Origin: Anaerolineales bacterium
Lineage (GTDB): Bacteria; Chloroflexota; Anaerolineae; 4572-78; J111
Assembly (NCBI GenBank): GCA_012032575.1
Contig: JAAUSP010000002.1
Coordinates: forward strand, 1-49,015
DNA length: 49,015 bases
Direction of reading: 5' to 3'
The first letter of the stretch is position 1, and each line of letters begins with the position of its first letter. The notes beneath the pieces were generated by a model. The model saw only the letters and a list, made by a program, of their open reading frames with translations, made no database searches and was not told where the DNA came from. The position numbers were made by a program, and so were the translations under genes. This document shows, one piece after another, positions 8,963 through 18,453 of the stretch.

Positions 8963-10124
8963 TATGTTTTAAACCTCAGATTTTTTCTGATGCGGCTAAT
9001 ATAGAAAAAACTGAGCGCCAGGATAAGCCCAAAAATGACCATGCCGTAAGCCGATCCCAGGCCAAATCTGGCGCGGGTAAAATAGAATTTATAGGCAAAG
9101 GAACTCAGAGTTTCGGTGGTAACACCGGGGCCACCCTTGGTTAGACCGTAGATCAAATCAAAGGTGCGTAACGCATCCATCGTTCTAAAGAGCAAAGCGA
9201 CCAGAATAGTGGGGGTTAACATCGGCAGGGTCAGCCGGCGAAAGCGGAAAAAAGCCTGAGCACCGTCTACTTTAGCCGCGTCGTAAATATCCTGGGGAAT
9301 AACCGCCAGACCGCCAATCATCAATATGGCGATTAAAGAAGACATCTTCCAGATATCAGCTACAATTACGGCATGCATTGCCAGGATAGGGTCTACCAGG
9401 AATAGCGGAGGCTTGTCTACTAAACCTACCTGGACCATAAAATAGCCCAGTCCAATATCAGCATTCAGGAACCATTTCCAGATGGCGGCTGAAATGATCG
9501 GGGGATAGCCCACGGAATAACAATCAGCGCCCGCAGAAACCCCCGCAAATGGCGCCCTACCCAAAATGTAGACATGGCCAGTCCCAAGCCAATCCAAAAT
9601 TCAAAAAAAACGGCCACTACGGTAAAGTAGAGGGTATAACCAAACGCGCTCAAAAAGTTTTTGCTCTGAAGAACGTCAATATAGTTTTTCAGTCCTACAA
9701 AAGTCTCACTCGACCATTGAGTCGAATGGTCAAGGTGATGAAGGCTGTAAATGGCCGTTTGAGCAATTTGATAATAGTAAAAGAGAAAAATCCCAATAAC
9801 TGCCGGTAAAACAAACAAAAGCGCCAACTCAGGTTCTGATAGACTCGGCCGCCTCTTCTCAGAAGTTATAAAACCAACTGTTACGCTGGCCGCAATGGAA
9901 ATCAGAAAGGGAGCAATGGCCAGGACGGGTTGAAAAACAAAGATCAAGGCAGAGATAACATACAAAGCACCCAGGGCAAAAACCATGTTCCGTTTCGCCC
10001 CTTTTTCATGGCGGGTCGCCTCTTCTGCCCGGCTAAGCATCAATAAGCCAACAAATAGCAAGCCGACAATGATGACATAGATAAGCAAAATACGAATCAA
10101 AGATACTAACGAACCAGTTTCCAT
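8962..10124 (-). CDS. ABC transporter permease, MalF/UgpA type, one frameshift, N-terminal membrane extension
   Basis: First permease of the CUT1-type importer. The EAA loop reads YDAAKVDGAQAFFRFRRLTLP. The frame breaks in the C run at 9500-9504 (five C on the coding strand; six needed): IVIPWAIP then continues PIISAAIWKWFLN. Repaired length is about 387 residues, some 90 longer than usual UgpA-type permeases. The extra residues are at the N terminus and hold about three additional hydrophobic segments before the LALLFVLPAVIG helix that normally starts these proteins. ATG 10124 follows AAGGAA. It overlaps the next permease by one base (TAATG). Confidence 0.88.
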
Positions 10125-10244
10125 TAAGTTTGTTCCTTATCCGTCCTGGCCGTCAAAATTCATCAAACCATGAAAGATTGGGCAAGCTGGGTCTTAGGGT
10201 TAATACCAATCTGGTAAACCGAAAGACCCAGCCGTAGCAATGGA

Positions 10245-11671
10245 TTATTCTAGTGGAATTGCGTCTATTTGAGCACAGGCGTCATCCAGCGCAGCTTGGG
10301 CAGGCTTGATCCCGGATAGGGCCGCGTGAATTTCCTCAGACAAAATAACCGTTAACTCAGCAAAAGCCGGGGAGGGAATGGGAGGAATCGCCGTATCGGC
10401 CACTGCTTCGACCAGCGGCATGTTCGGGTTATTGGCAATTACGTCTGCATCAGTGTATACGTCCACGTGTGCTTGAACAGGGCCTTGAGACAGGTTGAAT
10501 GCCTTCTGCACCGGAAAATCGAACATAACCTCAAGGACTTTGGCGGCCGCTTCGGGGTTGTCGGAATATTTATTGATGGAAAAGCCCCAACCCTCAAAGA
10601 AGCCGGCCCCGATACCGTCCTGGCCCGGCATAGGCACAAAGCCCCATTTATCAACCACCTTGGATTGCTCTGGATTGTTCAGCCAGAACATCATATCCTG
10701 GCGTCCGGTATGAAAGACCGCCTGGCCACTCACGAATCTGACCTGACCTTCTTCTTCTTTCCAGGTTAAGGCTTCTTTAGGGGTAACACCGTCTTCAAAC
10801 AGGCTGATCATAAATTCCAGCGCCGCAACCCCCTTCTCATCATTCATAACGCATTTGCCGCTCTCGTCAAAATAGGTTCCGCCATAGCCGCTCAAGAATT
10901 CCACCCAACGGTTCACTACCACCTGATCCTTGAGCGCCGGCCAGGTCCAGCCGCTTAACTCTTTATCTTTAGCGGTAATGGCGTTGGCAATCTCAACCAG
11001 CTCATCATAAGTTTGGGGGGGTCAAAGCCGGCCTCTTCCAACAAATCTTTGCGGTAGTAGAGGCCGCCAATTCCACCCCACCACGGACCTAACGCCAGAA
11101 CATCGCCATTATAGGTAAAAGCATTGATATAGGCCGGATTCAACTTGGCCATAATCTCCGGGCTAATCATATCATTCAGCGGCATCAACCAGCCTGTTTT
11201 GCCAAATTCCGGCAGCCAATACAGCCCCATGCCAATCAAGTCAGTGGTCCCATCTTCAGCCTGGAACCAGGCCAGATAGTTGTCGCGCCAGGGACCGGCC
11301 TCGTAGGGCATAATGTTGAATTCAACCTGAATCTCAGGATACTTCTTGGCGACCTCCTCACGAATGACATTGATGGGGGTGTCGGCCGGGCCAAAAGTTT
11401 TGTCAAAGTAGCCATTGTAGGCAATGGTCACAATCTGTTTTTCAACGGGAACTTCTTTCTCAACTATGACCTCCTTTTCCACCTCTACAGTCTGAATGAC
11501 TTCAACCGTTTCAACAACTTTGACGGTTTCTCCCTGAACCTCCTGAGTGACGATTACGGTTTCGACAATGGTCTGTGGCGTAGGGGCTGCCCCACATTGG
11601 GCTGCAATAACTGCCAGCATCACCATAACCGTGACCAATACTATGCTTTTGAAGAAAATAGTTTTTGGCAT
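10245..11671 (-). CDS. ABC transporter substrate-binding protein (family 1), one frameshift
   Basis: Extracellular solute-binding protein. A signal peptide (MPKTIFFKSIVLVTVMVMLAVIA) ends near a cysteine in AAQCGAAP that could be lipidated, followed by a charged low-complexity stalk with repeated VETVEV and VEKEV units seen often in Chloroflexota binding proteins, then a binding fold. The frame breaks at the C run 11015-11021 (seven C on the coding strand; eight needed): AGFDPP should continue QTYDELVEIANAI. Repaired length is about 475 residues. ATG 11671 follows a strong AGGAGGAG site. Family 1 proteins usually bind oligosaccharides or glycerol phosphates, but the neighbours leave an N-methylated or mixed substrate open. 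Confidence 0.88.
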
Positions 11672-11793
11672 TTTACTCCTCCTAAACAACACTATTTGGA
11701 AAATCCAGTTTGCTTAAACTTTCATAACTATTCTACTGAATTAAGTTTGAGCAGTGTTCCTCCCTCCTTTCTGCAACCATATTTCGATCAAAC

Positions 11794-12765
11794 CTACACC
11801 CAGAAATTGTGCGGCCAGGCATGTTCTTTTAGTTTTTCCAGGTCTGATTCTGGCAGCGGCCCCTTATCCGACGCTTTGACATTGGCCTGAGTATGTTCCG
11901 GCTTTCGCATCCCCACAATCACTGTGGACAGGGCCGGGTGGCTGAGGCAAAAACGGAGCGCCGCTTCGGCCAGCGACTCGGCCTCGTCATGGATTAGGAA
12001 TTCCAGGGTCTTGGCCCGTTCAAAGACTTCTCGTTTACGCTCGCCCTTGAAATAGAAATCCTGAAAGCTGCCTTCAGCAAAAACCGTCTCTGGGGTGATT
12101 TTGCCGGTTAATGCTCCCTCATCCAGCGGCGATTTGGCAATGATGCCAATATCCTCTTGCAGGGCCAACGGAAATAGATTTGCTGCCGGTACTTGCTCAT
12201 AAATGTTATAAACCACCTGACAGGTATCAATGAGGCCGGTGCGGATACCTTTCGCCCCGTAATCAGGTTCAAGGGGATAGTTAAGCGACAGTCCGAAAGC
12301 TTTGATTTTGCCCTGCTCTTTCAATCTGACAACTGCTTCTTGCCATTCATCCTGGTCGGCCCACTCATCAAGCCAGACGTGGAGTTGCTGCAAGTCAATT
12401 TGCTCGACCCCCAACCGTTTCAGGCTTTTTTCCGTAGACTCGATGATCCATTGCGAGGGAAAAACATCTTTGAGCGGCGTGCCCGGCGCTGCCGGCCAGG
12501 TAAAATTCATGGGGTTGATCTTGGTGCCGATGTAAATCTTGTGGCCCCATTCTCGCACGGCCTGACCAACCAGTTCTTCGCTATGGCCGTTGCCGTAATT
12601 AGGGGCCGTGTCAACAAAGTTTACGCCAAATTCAAAGGCCAGTTTCATTGATTTGAGCGATTCGGCATCGTCCTCCCCGGCCCACCAATCGCCGCCAATG
12701 CCCCAGGCCCCGAAGCTAATCTCCGAGACCTCAAAACCTGCTTTGCCTAACTTGCGATAACGCAT
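11794..12765 (-). CDS. Aldo/keto reductase
   Basis: A 323-residue NAD(P)H-dependent aldo/keto reductase. The catalytic set is visible: FVDTAPNYG (Asp, Tyr), IGTKI (Lys) and LQQLHVW (His). The C-terminal region with STVIVGMRKPEH is typical of the YajO/Tas-like group. ATG 12765 (MRYRKLGKAGFEVS) lies 8 bases after AGGAGG; the ATG two codons upstream is too close to that site. It reduces or oxidises a carbonyl, often sugar-derived; substrate unknown. It sits between the MttB-like gene and the transporter on the same strand. Confidence 0.9.
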   Translation of the reverse strand: MRYRKLGKAGFEVSEISFGAWGIGGDWWAGEDDAESLKSMKLAFEFGVNFVDTAPNYGNGHSEELVGQAVREWGHKIYIGTKINPMNFTWPAAPGTPLKDVFPSQWIIESTEKSLKRLGVEQIDLQQLHVWLDEWADQDEWQEAVVRLKEQGKIKAFGLSLNYPLEPDYGAKGIRTGLIDTCQVVYNIYEQVPAANLFPLALQEDIGIIAKSPLDEGALTGKITPETVFAEGSFQDFYFKGERKREVFERAKTLEFLIHDEAESLAEAALRFCLSHPALSTVIVGMRKPEHTQANVKASDKGPLPESDLEKLKEHAWPHNFWV

Positions 12766-12852
12766 AAACATTTCCTCCTGAAGCTGATATTGAGTAGCAA
12801 ATGATTTCTGGTTCACCCGGCTATGAAGCCACCATCGAACAATCTACCTGTA

Positions 12853-14298
12853 TCATTCTGCTCGTTTTTGGTAGTAAATTCTGGCCTCTTGTAGGATTCT
12901 GGCTATGTCGTCTTCCTGACTCGGGCTTAAATAAGTTCGTTCCGGTTCGGCCAGAATGGCCTCAACCCGCTCTCGGGCATAGTCCAGAGCCTGTTTTTTG
13001 CCCTGCTGTAGCCATTCGGGGTAAGTCAAGCGATCGGCCGACTTGGGCACAAACTGCTCCTTTTGCCACCATCGCCGGGTGTGGGCTTTGCCCAGGTAAT
13101 GGCCCGGAATTGGGCCGACCTCTTTGATCAATTCGACCGCAATCGTCTCGGCAGTAATGGCTTCACCCGTTACAAACCGGCCGATCATGCCGGCGATGTC
13201 ATCATCCAACACTGCCTGGACCGGGTGTGCGGTCAATTCACTGGACACCCCAAAATGGAGCAGCATCGAGTTAACCCCAGATAGGGCCGAGGCCAGGCCG
13301 GCTAGCCCCTTTTCATAGCCGGCCTGATAGTCAATCATTTTGGCGCTAACATAACCGGGACTACCGTTGCCGATGGGGATCTGGTAATAGCGCCACATCT
13401 GGTTGAAGATCAGGTTATTGAGCGAGGCATCAATCTGTCCAAATGCCGGCGAGCCGGTATTCATATTGAGTGGCAATGAAAAATGACCGACCATCATGCG
13501 GTGGCCCGGCTTCAAAAGCTGCACCAGCACCACCATAGCCATCTGCTCGGCGCTGCTGACCACGACCGAACCCGGAATAGTGGCCGGGCCGGTGCCACCC
13601 ATCATACAGCCATCCACCGTAGACAGCGGCAGCCCGGCTTCAACCAGTCGTTTGGCCGCAAGGATCGGTTCCGAGCCCCAGGTCAGAGGCGGGGAAGCAC
13701 CAATAGTCCCGGTAAGCTCGTGACCAACGGCCTGGGCCATCTGGATAGTAAAGATCTCGCAATCATTGGAGCAGCAGCCGGCCTGGTGTTTGGTAGAGTA
13801 TTTCATATGAAGGGCCACCCCTTCCGGGATAGCCATCGCCGCGAGAATTCCCTCATACCCAAAGTAGGGATAACAGCCCAGGTGATCCAGGTAAGGCAGG
13901 GCGTCCAATACCCGCACGCAGTTTATATACTCAGCCCTGGTTGGCTGGCGCGGCTCAAAGCTGTCCAAATCAATCGTCTCCATGCCGGAGGTGTGGGAGT
14001 AGTACAGGGTCTCCCCGCCAACCAGCAGGTCGTTGGCCGGGTCGGGCGCTTTGACCTGATAGCTGCCGGGAGCCTGGCGGACGCATTCCTCAACCAACTC
14101 GGCGGGAAATTGAACCCGCATATTGTCCTCATCTACCCGGCACCCCTTCTCTTTCAGGAATTTTAGCGCCCAGTCACTTTCGATTCGGACGCCCGTGTCC
14201 CACAACACGGTCAGCACGGCCTGGTGCATCTGCTGGATTTGGTCTTCTGTCAAGATTTCGAGCGGTTTTAGGTTCCGCTTAAATCCTTTACGACTCAT
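12853..14298 (-). CDS. Trimethylamine methyltransferase (MttB) family protein without pyrrolysine
   Basis: A 481-residue MttB-superfamily protein; the superfamily transfers methyl groups from quaternary or tertiary amines to a cognate corrinoid protein. The frame has no in-frame amber codon, so it belongs to the non-pyrrolysine branch that includes glycine betaine methyltransferase MtgB. Family features include SSNDCEIF-like and GASPPLTWG segments, MMGGTGPATIPGS, and a C-terminal tail of RTYLSPSQEDDIARIL type. The start overlaps the end of the corrinoid protein gene by 11 bases (ATGAGTCGTAA), strong evidence for a working pair. The substrate cannot be read from sequence; betaines, carnitine and proline betaine are known for relatives. 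Confidence 0.9.
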   Translation of the reverse strand: MSRKGFKRNLKPLEILTEDQIQQMHQAVLTVLWDTGVRIESDWALKFLKEKGCRVDEDNMRVQFPAELVEECVRQAPGSYQVKAPDPANDLLVGGETLYYSHTSGMETIDLDSFEPRQPTRAEYINCVRVLDALPYLDHLGCYPYFGYEGILAAMAIPEGVALHMKYSTKHQAGCCSNDCEIFTIQMAQAVGHELTGTIGASPPLTWGSEPILAAKRLVEAGLPLSTVDGCMMGGTGPATIPGSVVVSSAEQMAMVVLVQLLKPGHRMMVGHFSLPLNMNTGSPAFGQIDASLNNLIFNQMWRYYQIPIGNGSPGYVSAKMIDYQAGYEKGLAGLASALSGVNSMLLHFGVSSELTAHPVQAVLDDDIAGMIGRFVTGEAITAETIAVELIKEVGPIPGHYLGKAHTRRWWQKEQFVPKSADRLTYPEWLQQGKKQALDYARERVEAILAEPERTYLSPSQEDDIARILQEARIYYQKRAE

Positions 14299-14962
14299 CC
14301 TGACACTTCTCCCCTCTTACCTCCGCCATAAAACGTCGGGCTAAATTAACGGCTCCCGGCGAGGTCGGGTCATATCCATCGGCTTCGATATTTTGGGCAA
14401 AATCCGCATTGATCCCCCCGCCGCCAACCATTACCTTGACTTTGTCTCTAAGCCCTTTCTCTTTGAGCAGTTCAATAACCTTACGCTGCTGGGGCGCGGT
14501 GGTAGTCAGCAGGGCCGACAAGGCCAGGATATGGGCGTCATACTTAATGATGGCCTCTACAAATTTATCGGCTTGAATATTTATCCCCAGGTCATGCACT
14601 TGAAAGCCGGCAGCTTTCAGCAACGTTGCTACCATATTTTTGCCGATATCGTGGATGTCGCCGGCCACAGTCCCGATAACTACAACGCCCAGGCTTTCCT
14701 GCTTGACTCCGGTGCGTCGAATCTCTTCTTCCAGAATTTTTGTAGCGGCCGACATCGTGTCGGCGGCGGCAATCAGATCCGGCAGCCATAACTGGCCTTG
14801 ACCGAACAAATCGCCGATGTGGCGGATTGCCTCGGTCAGAGCATCAAGCGCCTCAATGGGATTAATTTTTTCGTCTACAGCTTTCTGGGCCCAGGCTGCA
14901 GCTGCTTCGGAGTCATATTCAATAATTGCCTGATGCAAGTTTTCAAGTATTTCTGCTGACAT
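14288..14962 (-). CDS. Corrinoid protein (MtgC/MttC-type), partner of MttB-like enzyme
   Basis: A 224-residue methyl-carrier protein. An N-terminal helical cap (B12-binding domain 1) is followed by a Rossmann-type B12-binding domain with the base-off motif GDIHDIGKN; H104 is the likely lower cobalt ligand. SALLTTT and VGGGG later in the domain also match. Start chosen at ATG 14962 (MSAEILENLH) after AAGGTAAGGGT; the open frame extends 14 codons upstream without a better site. It would receive a methyl group from the overlapping MttB-like enzyme and pass it to a pterin methyltransferase. No reductive activase gene is seen nearby. Confidence 0.92.
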   Translation of the reverse strand: MSAEILENLHQAIIEYDSEAAAAWAQKAVDEKINPIEALDALTEAIRHIGDLFGQGQLWLPDLIAAADTMSAATKILEEEIRRTGVKQESLGVVVIGTVAGDIHDIGKNMVATLLKAAGFQVHDLGINIQADKFVEAIIKYDAHILALSALLTTTAPQQRKVIELLKEKGLRDKVKVMVGGGGINADFAQNIEADGYDPTSPGAVNLARRFMAEVRGEKCQDES

Positions 14963-15004
14963 TACCCTTACCTTTGCCTGCTGAAATGAGTTGGTGGGCA
15001 CCAC

Positions 15005-15269
15005 TATTCGGCTGGAAATAAATTATGCCGAATTGCGGATTTCAATATAGCCCAGTCAAATGGCGTTGCGGGCCGTACTCCCCGGCCAGGTAATCTTGGA
15101 TAGCGAGTATAATGCGGGGCGTTGAAGCCTTGATTGACAAGGCGGAAAAGGGATTGTGATCGAGAACACCTTTAAGAAGTTCTGTAGGAAATAGTGGCAG
15201 GAATTGATAAACCGGGGAGTACGACCTGGTAGAAGGCCCTTACAACCCGGGACCCGTTATCAACAACTA
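15005..15269. other. Intergenic region with a spaced 12-bp inverted repeat and a possible gene remnant
   Basis: CGTACTCCCCGG (15074-15085) and CCGGGGAGTACG (15212-15223) are perfect inverted copies 126 bases apart. On the minus strand, between about 15180 and 15050, one frame reads through with phrases such as LAIQDYLAGEYG, faintly like the C-terminal tail of a BMP-family binding protein. No start codon or full domain is present. The function is unknown; it may be an old remnant bordered by a palindrome. Confidence 0.3.
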
Positions 15270-16142
15270 CTACTCCAACAATTCGTGGAGATGATACTGG
15301 TGTTTGCCAAACTCGCCGCCAAAGTTCATTGCGCCCAGATACAAGACACCGGGCACCTGGGCCGCAGCCTTTAGACTGACCGCCATCGCTTGCTTCATCA
15401 GTTCCGGCGACGCGCCAAACATCAACAGGTTCAAGATGGAGTTCACCCCGTCCGGAACTTTGCTGTCTTCAATCTTGTCCCGTAAGGAAGGAATATAATC
15501 AAATTCCCGAAAAACCTGCTCCAGGCCGTAGCCCATCGGCGCCGCGCCGTCAACAGCAGCCAAAGCATCTTTAGCCGCAGCCACAGCCGCCACCGCCGCC
15601 GTTTCACTTTCGGCAAAGCAAACAAAGTGACCATCGGTGCCGTTGGTGCAAACCTTGACCATCTTTTCATAGACAAACTCGCCGGTGGTGGTCGGCAGAA
15701 CGCACAGTTTACGACCCTCCAACGCACGTTCAGTGTCGTATCCCTGCCATCGCTCCACCGAGATGTTGAACTTGTCGTGAATATTAACCGTTTCCGCGGG
15801 CACGTCCTCAATTGCCGCATCAAAGACGGCAATCGTTGGAATCAGCGAGGCCAGGGCAAGGCGAAGCTCTATCTCTTTTAACATCGCCTCTCGCTGGTCC
15901 GGCGGCATCGCCATCGAGACGAACACGCCGGGTCGCCCGTCCGGTGTTTCCTGAGGTAAGGCCACCCTCTCGATGCCGGCATTGATTCGGGAACCAATCA
16001 TGCTCGACCCGGCGGCCCCGGCAAATTGGTGGGCGCCACCTAACGCAAGCTCGGTAGAGATGGCCGTCAACACAACTCTGACCACTTCCAGAGTCCAGGC
16101 TTCGGCAAAGGTGTCGAGAATAGTGACATTCTTGATCTTCAT
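15270..16142 (-). CDS. Formylmethanofuran:tetrahydromethanopterin formyltransferase (Ftr/FhcD) homologue
   Basis: A 290-residue protein that matches Ftr along its length, from memory of archaeal sequences: an N-terminal DTFAEA, ETPDGRPGV (65-73), a PTIAVFDA segment, LEGRKLCVLPTTTGEF, and a C-terminal VPDGVNSILNLLMFG ... QVPGVLYLG, NFGGEFGKHQYHLHELL. Ftr (about 297 residues) moves a formyl group between methanofuran and tetrahydromethanopterin in methanogens and methylotrophs (FhcD). Here no other pathway gene of that kind is seen; instead it lies between a corrinoid protein and an alcohol dehydrogenase, 7 bases after the latter's stop. The start is ATG 16142 with AAGGAG upstream. The substrate in this organism may differ; a C1 or formyl-transfer role is inferred. 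Confidence 0.85.
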   Translation of the reverse strand: MKIKNVTILDTFAEAWTLEVVRVVLTAISTELALGGAHQFAGAAGSSMIGSRINAGIERVALPQETPDGRPGVFVSMAMPPDQREAMLKEIELRLALASLIPTIAVFDAAIEDVPAETVNIHDKFNISVERWQGYDTERALEGRKLCVLPTTTGEFVYEKMVKVCTNGTDGHFVCFAESETAAVAAVAAAKDALAAVDGAAPMGYGLEQVFREFDYIPSLRDKIEDSKVPDGVNSILNLLMFGASPELMKQAMAVSLKAAAQVPGVLYLGAMNFGGEFGKHQYHLHELLE

Positions 16143-16149
16143 TGAGACC

Positions 16150-17169
16150 TTATGCTCCTTTATGGATGATTAGAACTTTGACGCCCTCACGGTTGCGGGC
16201 GATTTCATAGCCGGTTTGAACTTCTTCCAGGGGCAAACGGTGGGAAATTAGCGGTTTCACCTTTGCGATCCCGGCGTTAATCAACGCCAGCGCCTGTTCA
16301 TATTGCGCCACAATCGAGTCGTAACTGCCGATTAAACGTAACTCCTTGTAATGAATCAGGTCAAGGTCCAGTTCTACCTTGGGCTGCAATGTCGCCGCAA
16401 AATAGAGCACCTGGCCTCGCCGGGCCGCCAGATTGATGGCCTGTTCCAAAACAGATACTTTGCCTACGGCTTGTACCACAATATCTGCCCCACGGCCGGC
16501 CGATACCGCCCGAACAGTTTGCTCGACATCCTCTCGACCGGCCTGGATGACCACATTGGCTCCCAATTCTTTGGCCAGAGCCAGACGGTGCTCGTGAGAG
16601 CCGGCCATCACCGTAAACGCGCCGCGATGCCGCAGGAGCTGGAGCTGGAGTAACCCGATAGGCCCATCCCCAATGACTACCGCCACTGCCCCAAAGGACA
16701 CCTCTAATTTCGATTGGCCGTTGATGACACAGGCCAGCGGTTCGGCAAAGGCCGCCTCCTCCAGAGACACACCCTCGGGGATTTTAGTCAAATTTTGATA
16801 GGGATAGTTGCTGTATTGGGCCAGGCCGCCGGAGAAGTACCCCTGGTTTTCACAAGCACTGAACATACCCCGGCGGCAGTAGTAGCAATAGCCGCAGGTC
16901 AGGCGTCCATCCGGTACTACCCGATCCTCCGGCTTAACATTCTTGACATTTGTGCCCACTTCAACCACCGTGCCGGCCAGTTCGTGGCCCATCCGAAACG
17001 GATAGGTAATGGTCCAGCCTCGGGGAACCTTGCCCAGATAGGCTTCGACATCGGTACCGCAGACACCGCAAGTGTCCACCTTAACCAAGACTTCGTCAGG
17101 GCCAATGGTAGGCTTTTCAAACTCTTCAACCTGCATTTTGAGAGGTTCATGCAGACGGGCGATCTTCAT
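16150..17169 (-). CDS. Zinc-dependent alcohol/polyol dehydrogenase (MDR family)
   Basis: A 339-residue medium-chain dehydrogenase. The catalytic zinc site shows CGVCGTD and GHELAGTVVEVG; the structural zinc loop has four cysteines in CGYCYYCRRGMFSAC; the NAD-binding domain shows VIGDGPIGLLQLQLL. It resembles threonine/sorbitol dehydrogenase-like enzymes. ATG 17169 sits 6 bases after AGGTG; a GTG three codons upstream is possible. It is followed 7 bases later by the Ftr homologue and preceded by the Rieske gene, so it probably oxidises an alcohol, polyol or hydroxymethyl intermediate of the same pathway. Confidence 0.92.
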   Translation of the reverse strand: MKIARLHEPLKMQVEEFEKPTIGPDEVLVKVDTCGVCGTDVEAYLGKVPRGWTITYPFRMGHELAGTVVEVGTNVKNVKPEDRVVPDGRLTCGYCYYCRRGMFSACENQGYFSGGLAQYSNYPYQNLTKIPEGVSLEEAAFAEPLACVINGQSKLEVSFGAVAVVIGDGPIGLLQLQLLRHRGAFTVMAGSHEHRLALAKELGANVVIQAGREDVEQTVRAVSAGRGADIVVQAVGKVSVLEQAINLAARRGQVLYFAATLQPKVELDLDLIHYKELRLIGSYDSIVAQYEQALALINAGIAKVKPLISHRLPLEEVQTGYEIARNREGVKVLIIHKGA

Positions 17170-17206
17170 AGTCAACACCTCGCTGTTTATAAGGATAAGC
17201 TAACGG

Positions 17207-18308
17207 TTACACTGCCGTTGCAATCCCCAGTTCTTCCAACCACTTCTGGTATTCCAGAAGCGGCAGATCGGCCGGGCGAAGCGGTAGTTCGATCTTGGTC
17301 CAGAAGGGTGGCAAGAGCCAGGGCCGCTGACTTTGAACCATGGGCCGGTCTTGAGCCCGCACGGCATCTTCAAACGCTTCATAAACATGGTCGCGGGCCG
17401 GATCAACATCGAAATTACGCGCCAGTCGCCAGAAACTATCGGTTTCGTTATATTTGCGCGGGCAGGTTGCCAGCCAGATAACATAAACACGAGCCTCCTC
17501 TTGAGCCCGGCGAGGCCGATGAATTGTGATTAACCGCAAGACATTAGGGATGCCCACGTGATAAGAGTAATCCACATCCTGCACAAAAGTATGCTCGCCA
17601 GGTTCGCTTTCGCCCTCAACAATGGCGTTTTTCGGGCTGAGACGTCGTAAACTCGACCCGCAGATAACGGTCTTCCCGCCATACTTTGTGATCGGGAGCC
17701 TGGGCGTGAGAACGGTTGCCCAAAATGCCTTCGTGAACCCAGGGGAAATGGGTATCATCCAGCGTACCCATCAATACTCGCGGTGCGGCAGCAGTCCACG
17801 GTTCATAGGTTCGCAGCGGCCCCACCTGGAAGGCAGGGTCTTCATATTCAGGAAACTCGGGCAACTCAAATTGCGGCTCTGCTTCCAGGCAAACCCAGAT
17901 CAAATCATACTTTTCCTGAATCGGGTAAGTAGGTACCCAGGCGCTTGGAGGAATGTCACGCCCCTCGACCAACTGCGGGATTTCAACGCACTGGCCGGTT
18001 GCGTTGTAAGCCCAACCGTGGTAGTGACACGACACACATTGTCCAAAGTTTTCTATTTCCCGGATTTCCCCGGTTGAAAGTTGGGCTTGAAAGTGACGGC
18101 ACAGGTCCTGCATAGCTACCAACTGACCGTTGAGTCGAGTCAGTAGAATTTTTTCCTCCAACAATTCAACGCTCTTGAGTTCGCCTGGGGCCAAATCCGC
18201 CGCCGGCAAAACCGGCTGCCAGTGGCGACGCATGCCGTTGTAAAAGGAGTCAACGGCTTCGTCCGAGGGCGCATCGTAGTAGGCGCGGTAAGTGATTTGT
18301 TTAGCCAT
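17207..18308 (-). CDS. Rieske non-heme iron oxygenase, alpha subunit, one frameshift
   Basis: The N-terminal Rieske [2Fe-2S] domain shows CRH and, 18 residues on, CHYHGW. The catalytic domain shows LDDTHFPWVH with the D-x2-H-x4-H iron ligands. It is of the type seen in O- and N-demethylases (vanillate demethylase, caffeine demethylase, betaine monooxygenases). The frame breaks in the A run matching 17628-17632; one A too many is present, and removing it joins TTSQPE to NAIVEGESEPGEH, giving about 366 residues. ATG 18308 (MAKQITYRAYY) has AAGGGG upstream. These enzymes need a reductase and ferredoxin; none is seen in the window. An oxidative demethylase is a fair inference. Confidence 0.88.
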
Positions 18309-18365
18309 AAATATCAATCCCCTTAACCTGGACAAGCCAGAACCAAAAAGTTTTATGCACAGGAT

Positions 18366-18413
18366 TAGCAAGATTAACAAGATTTTAAAGTCTAATCCTG
18401 TTAATCTTGGCTA
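18366..18413. repeat. AT-rich inverted repeat (AGC-AAGATTAACA)
   Basis: AGCAAGATTAACA (18366-18378) and its inverted partner TGTTAATCTTGGCT (18400-18413) flank a short T/A spacer, between the amidohydrolase and Rieske genes. It can form an mRNA hairpin and may end or attenuate transcription between them; similar motifs occur as dispersed repeats. Confidence 0.5.
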
Positions 18414-18453
18414 AAATTCTTGTTCAGTGTACAAAAATCTCATTGCTTGGGCA

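Noticed and set aside
12853..14298. Pyrrolysine-containing MttB
   Set aside because: The frame is continuous without an internal amber codon and no pyl genes are seen, so the non-Pyl branch is the better call.
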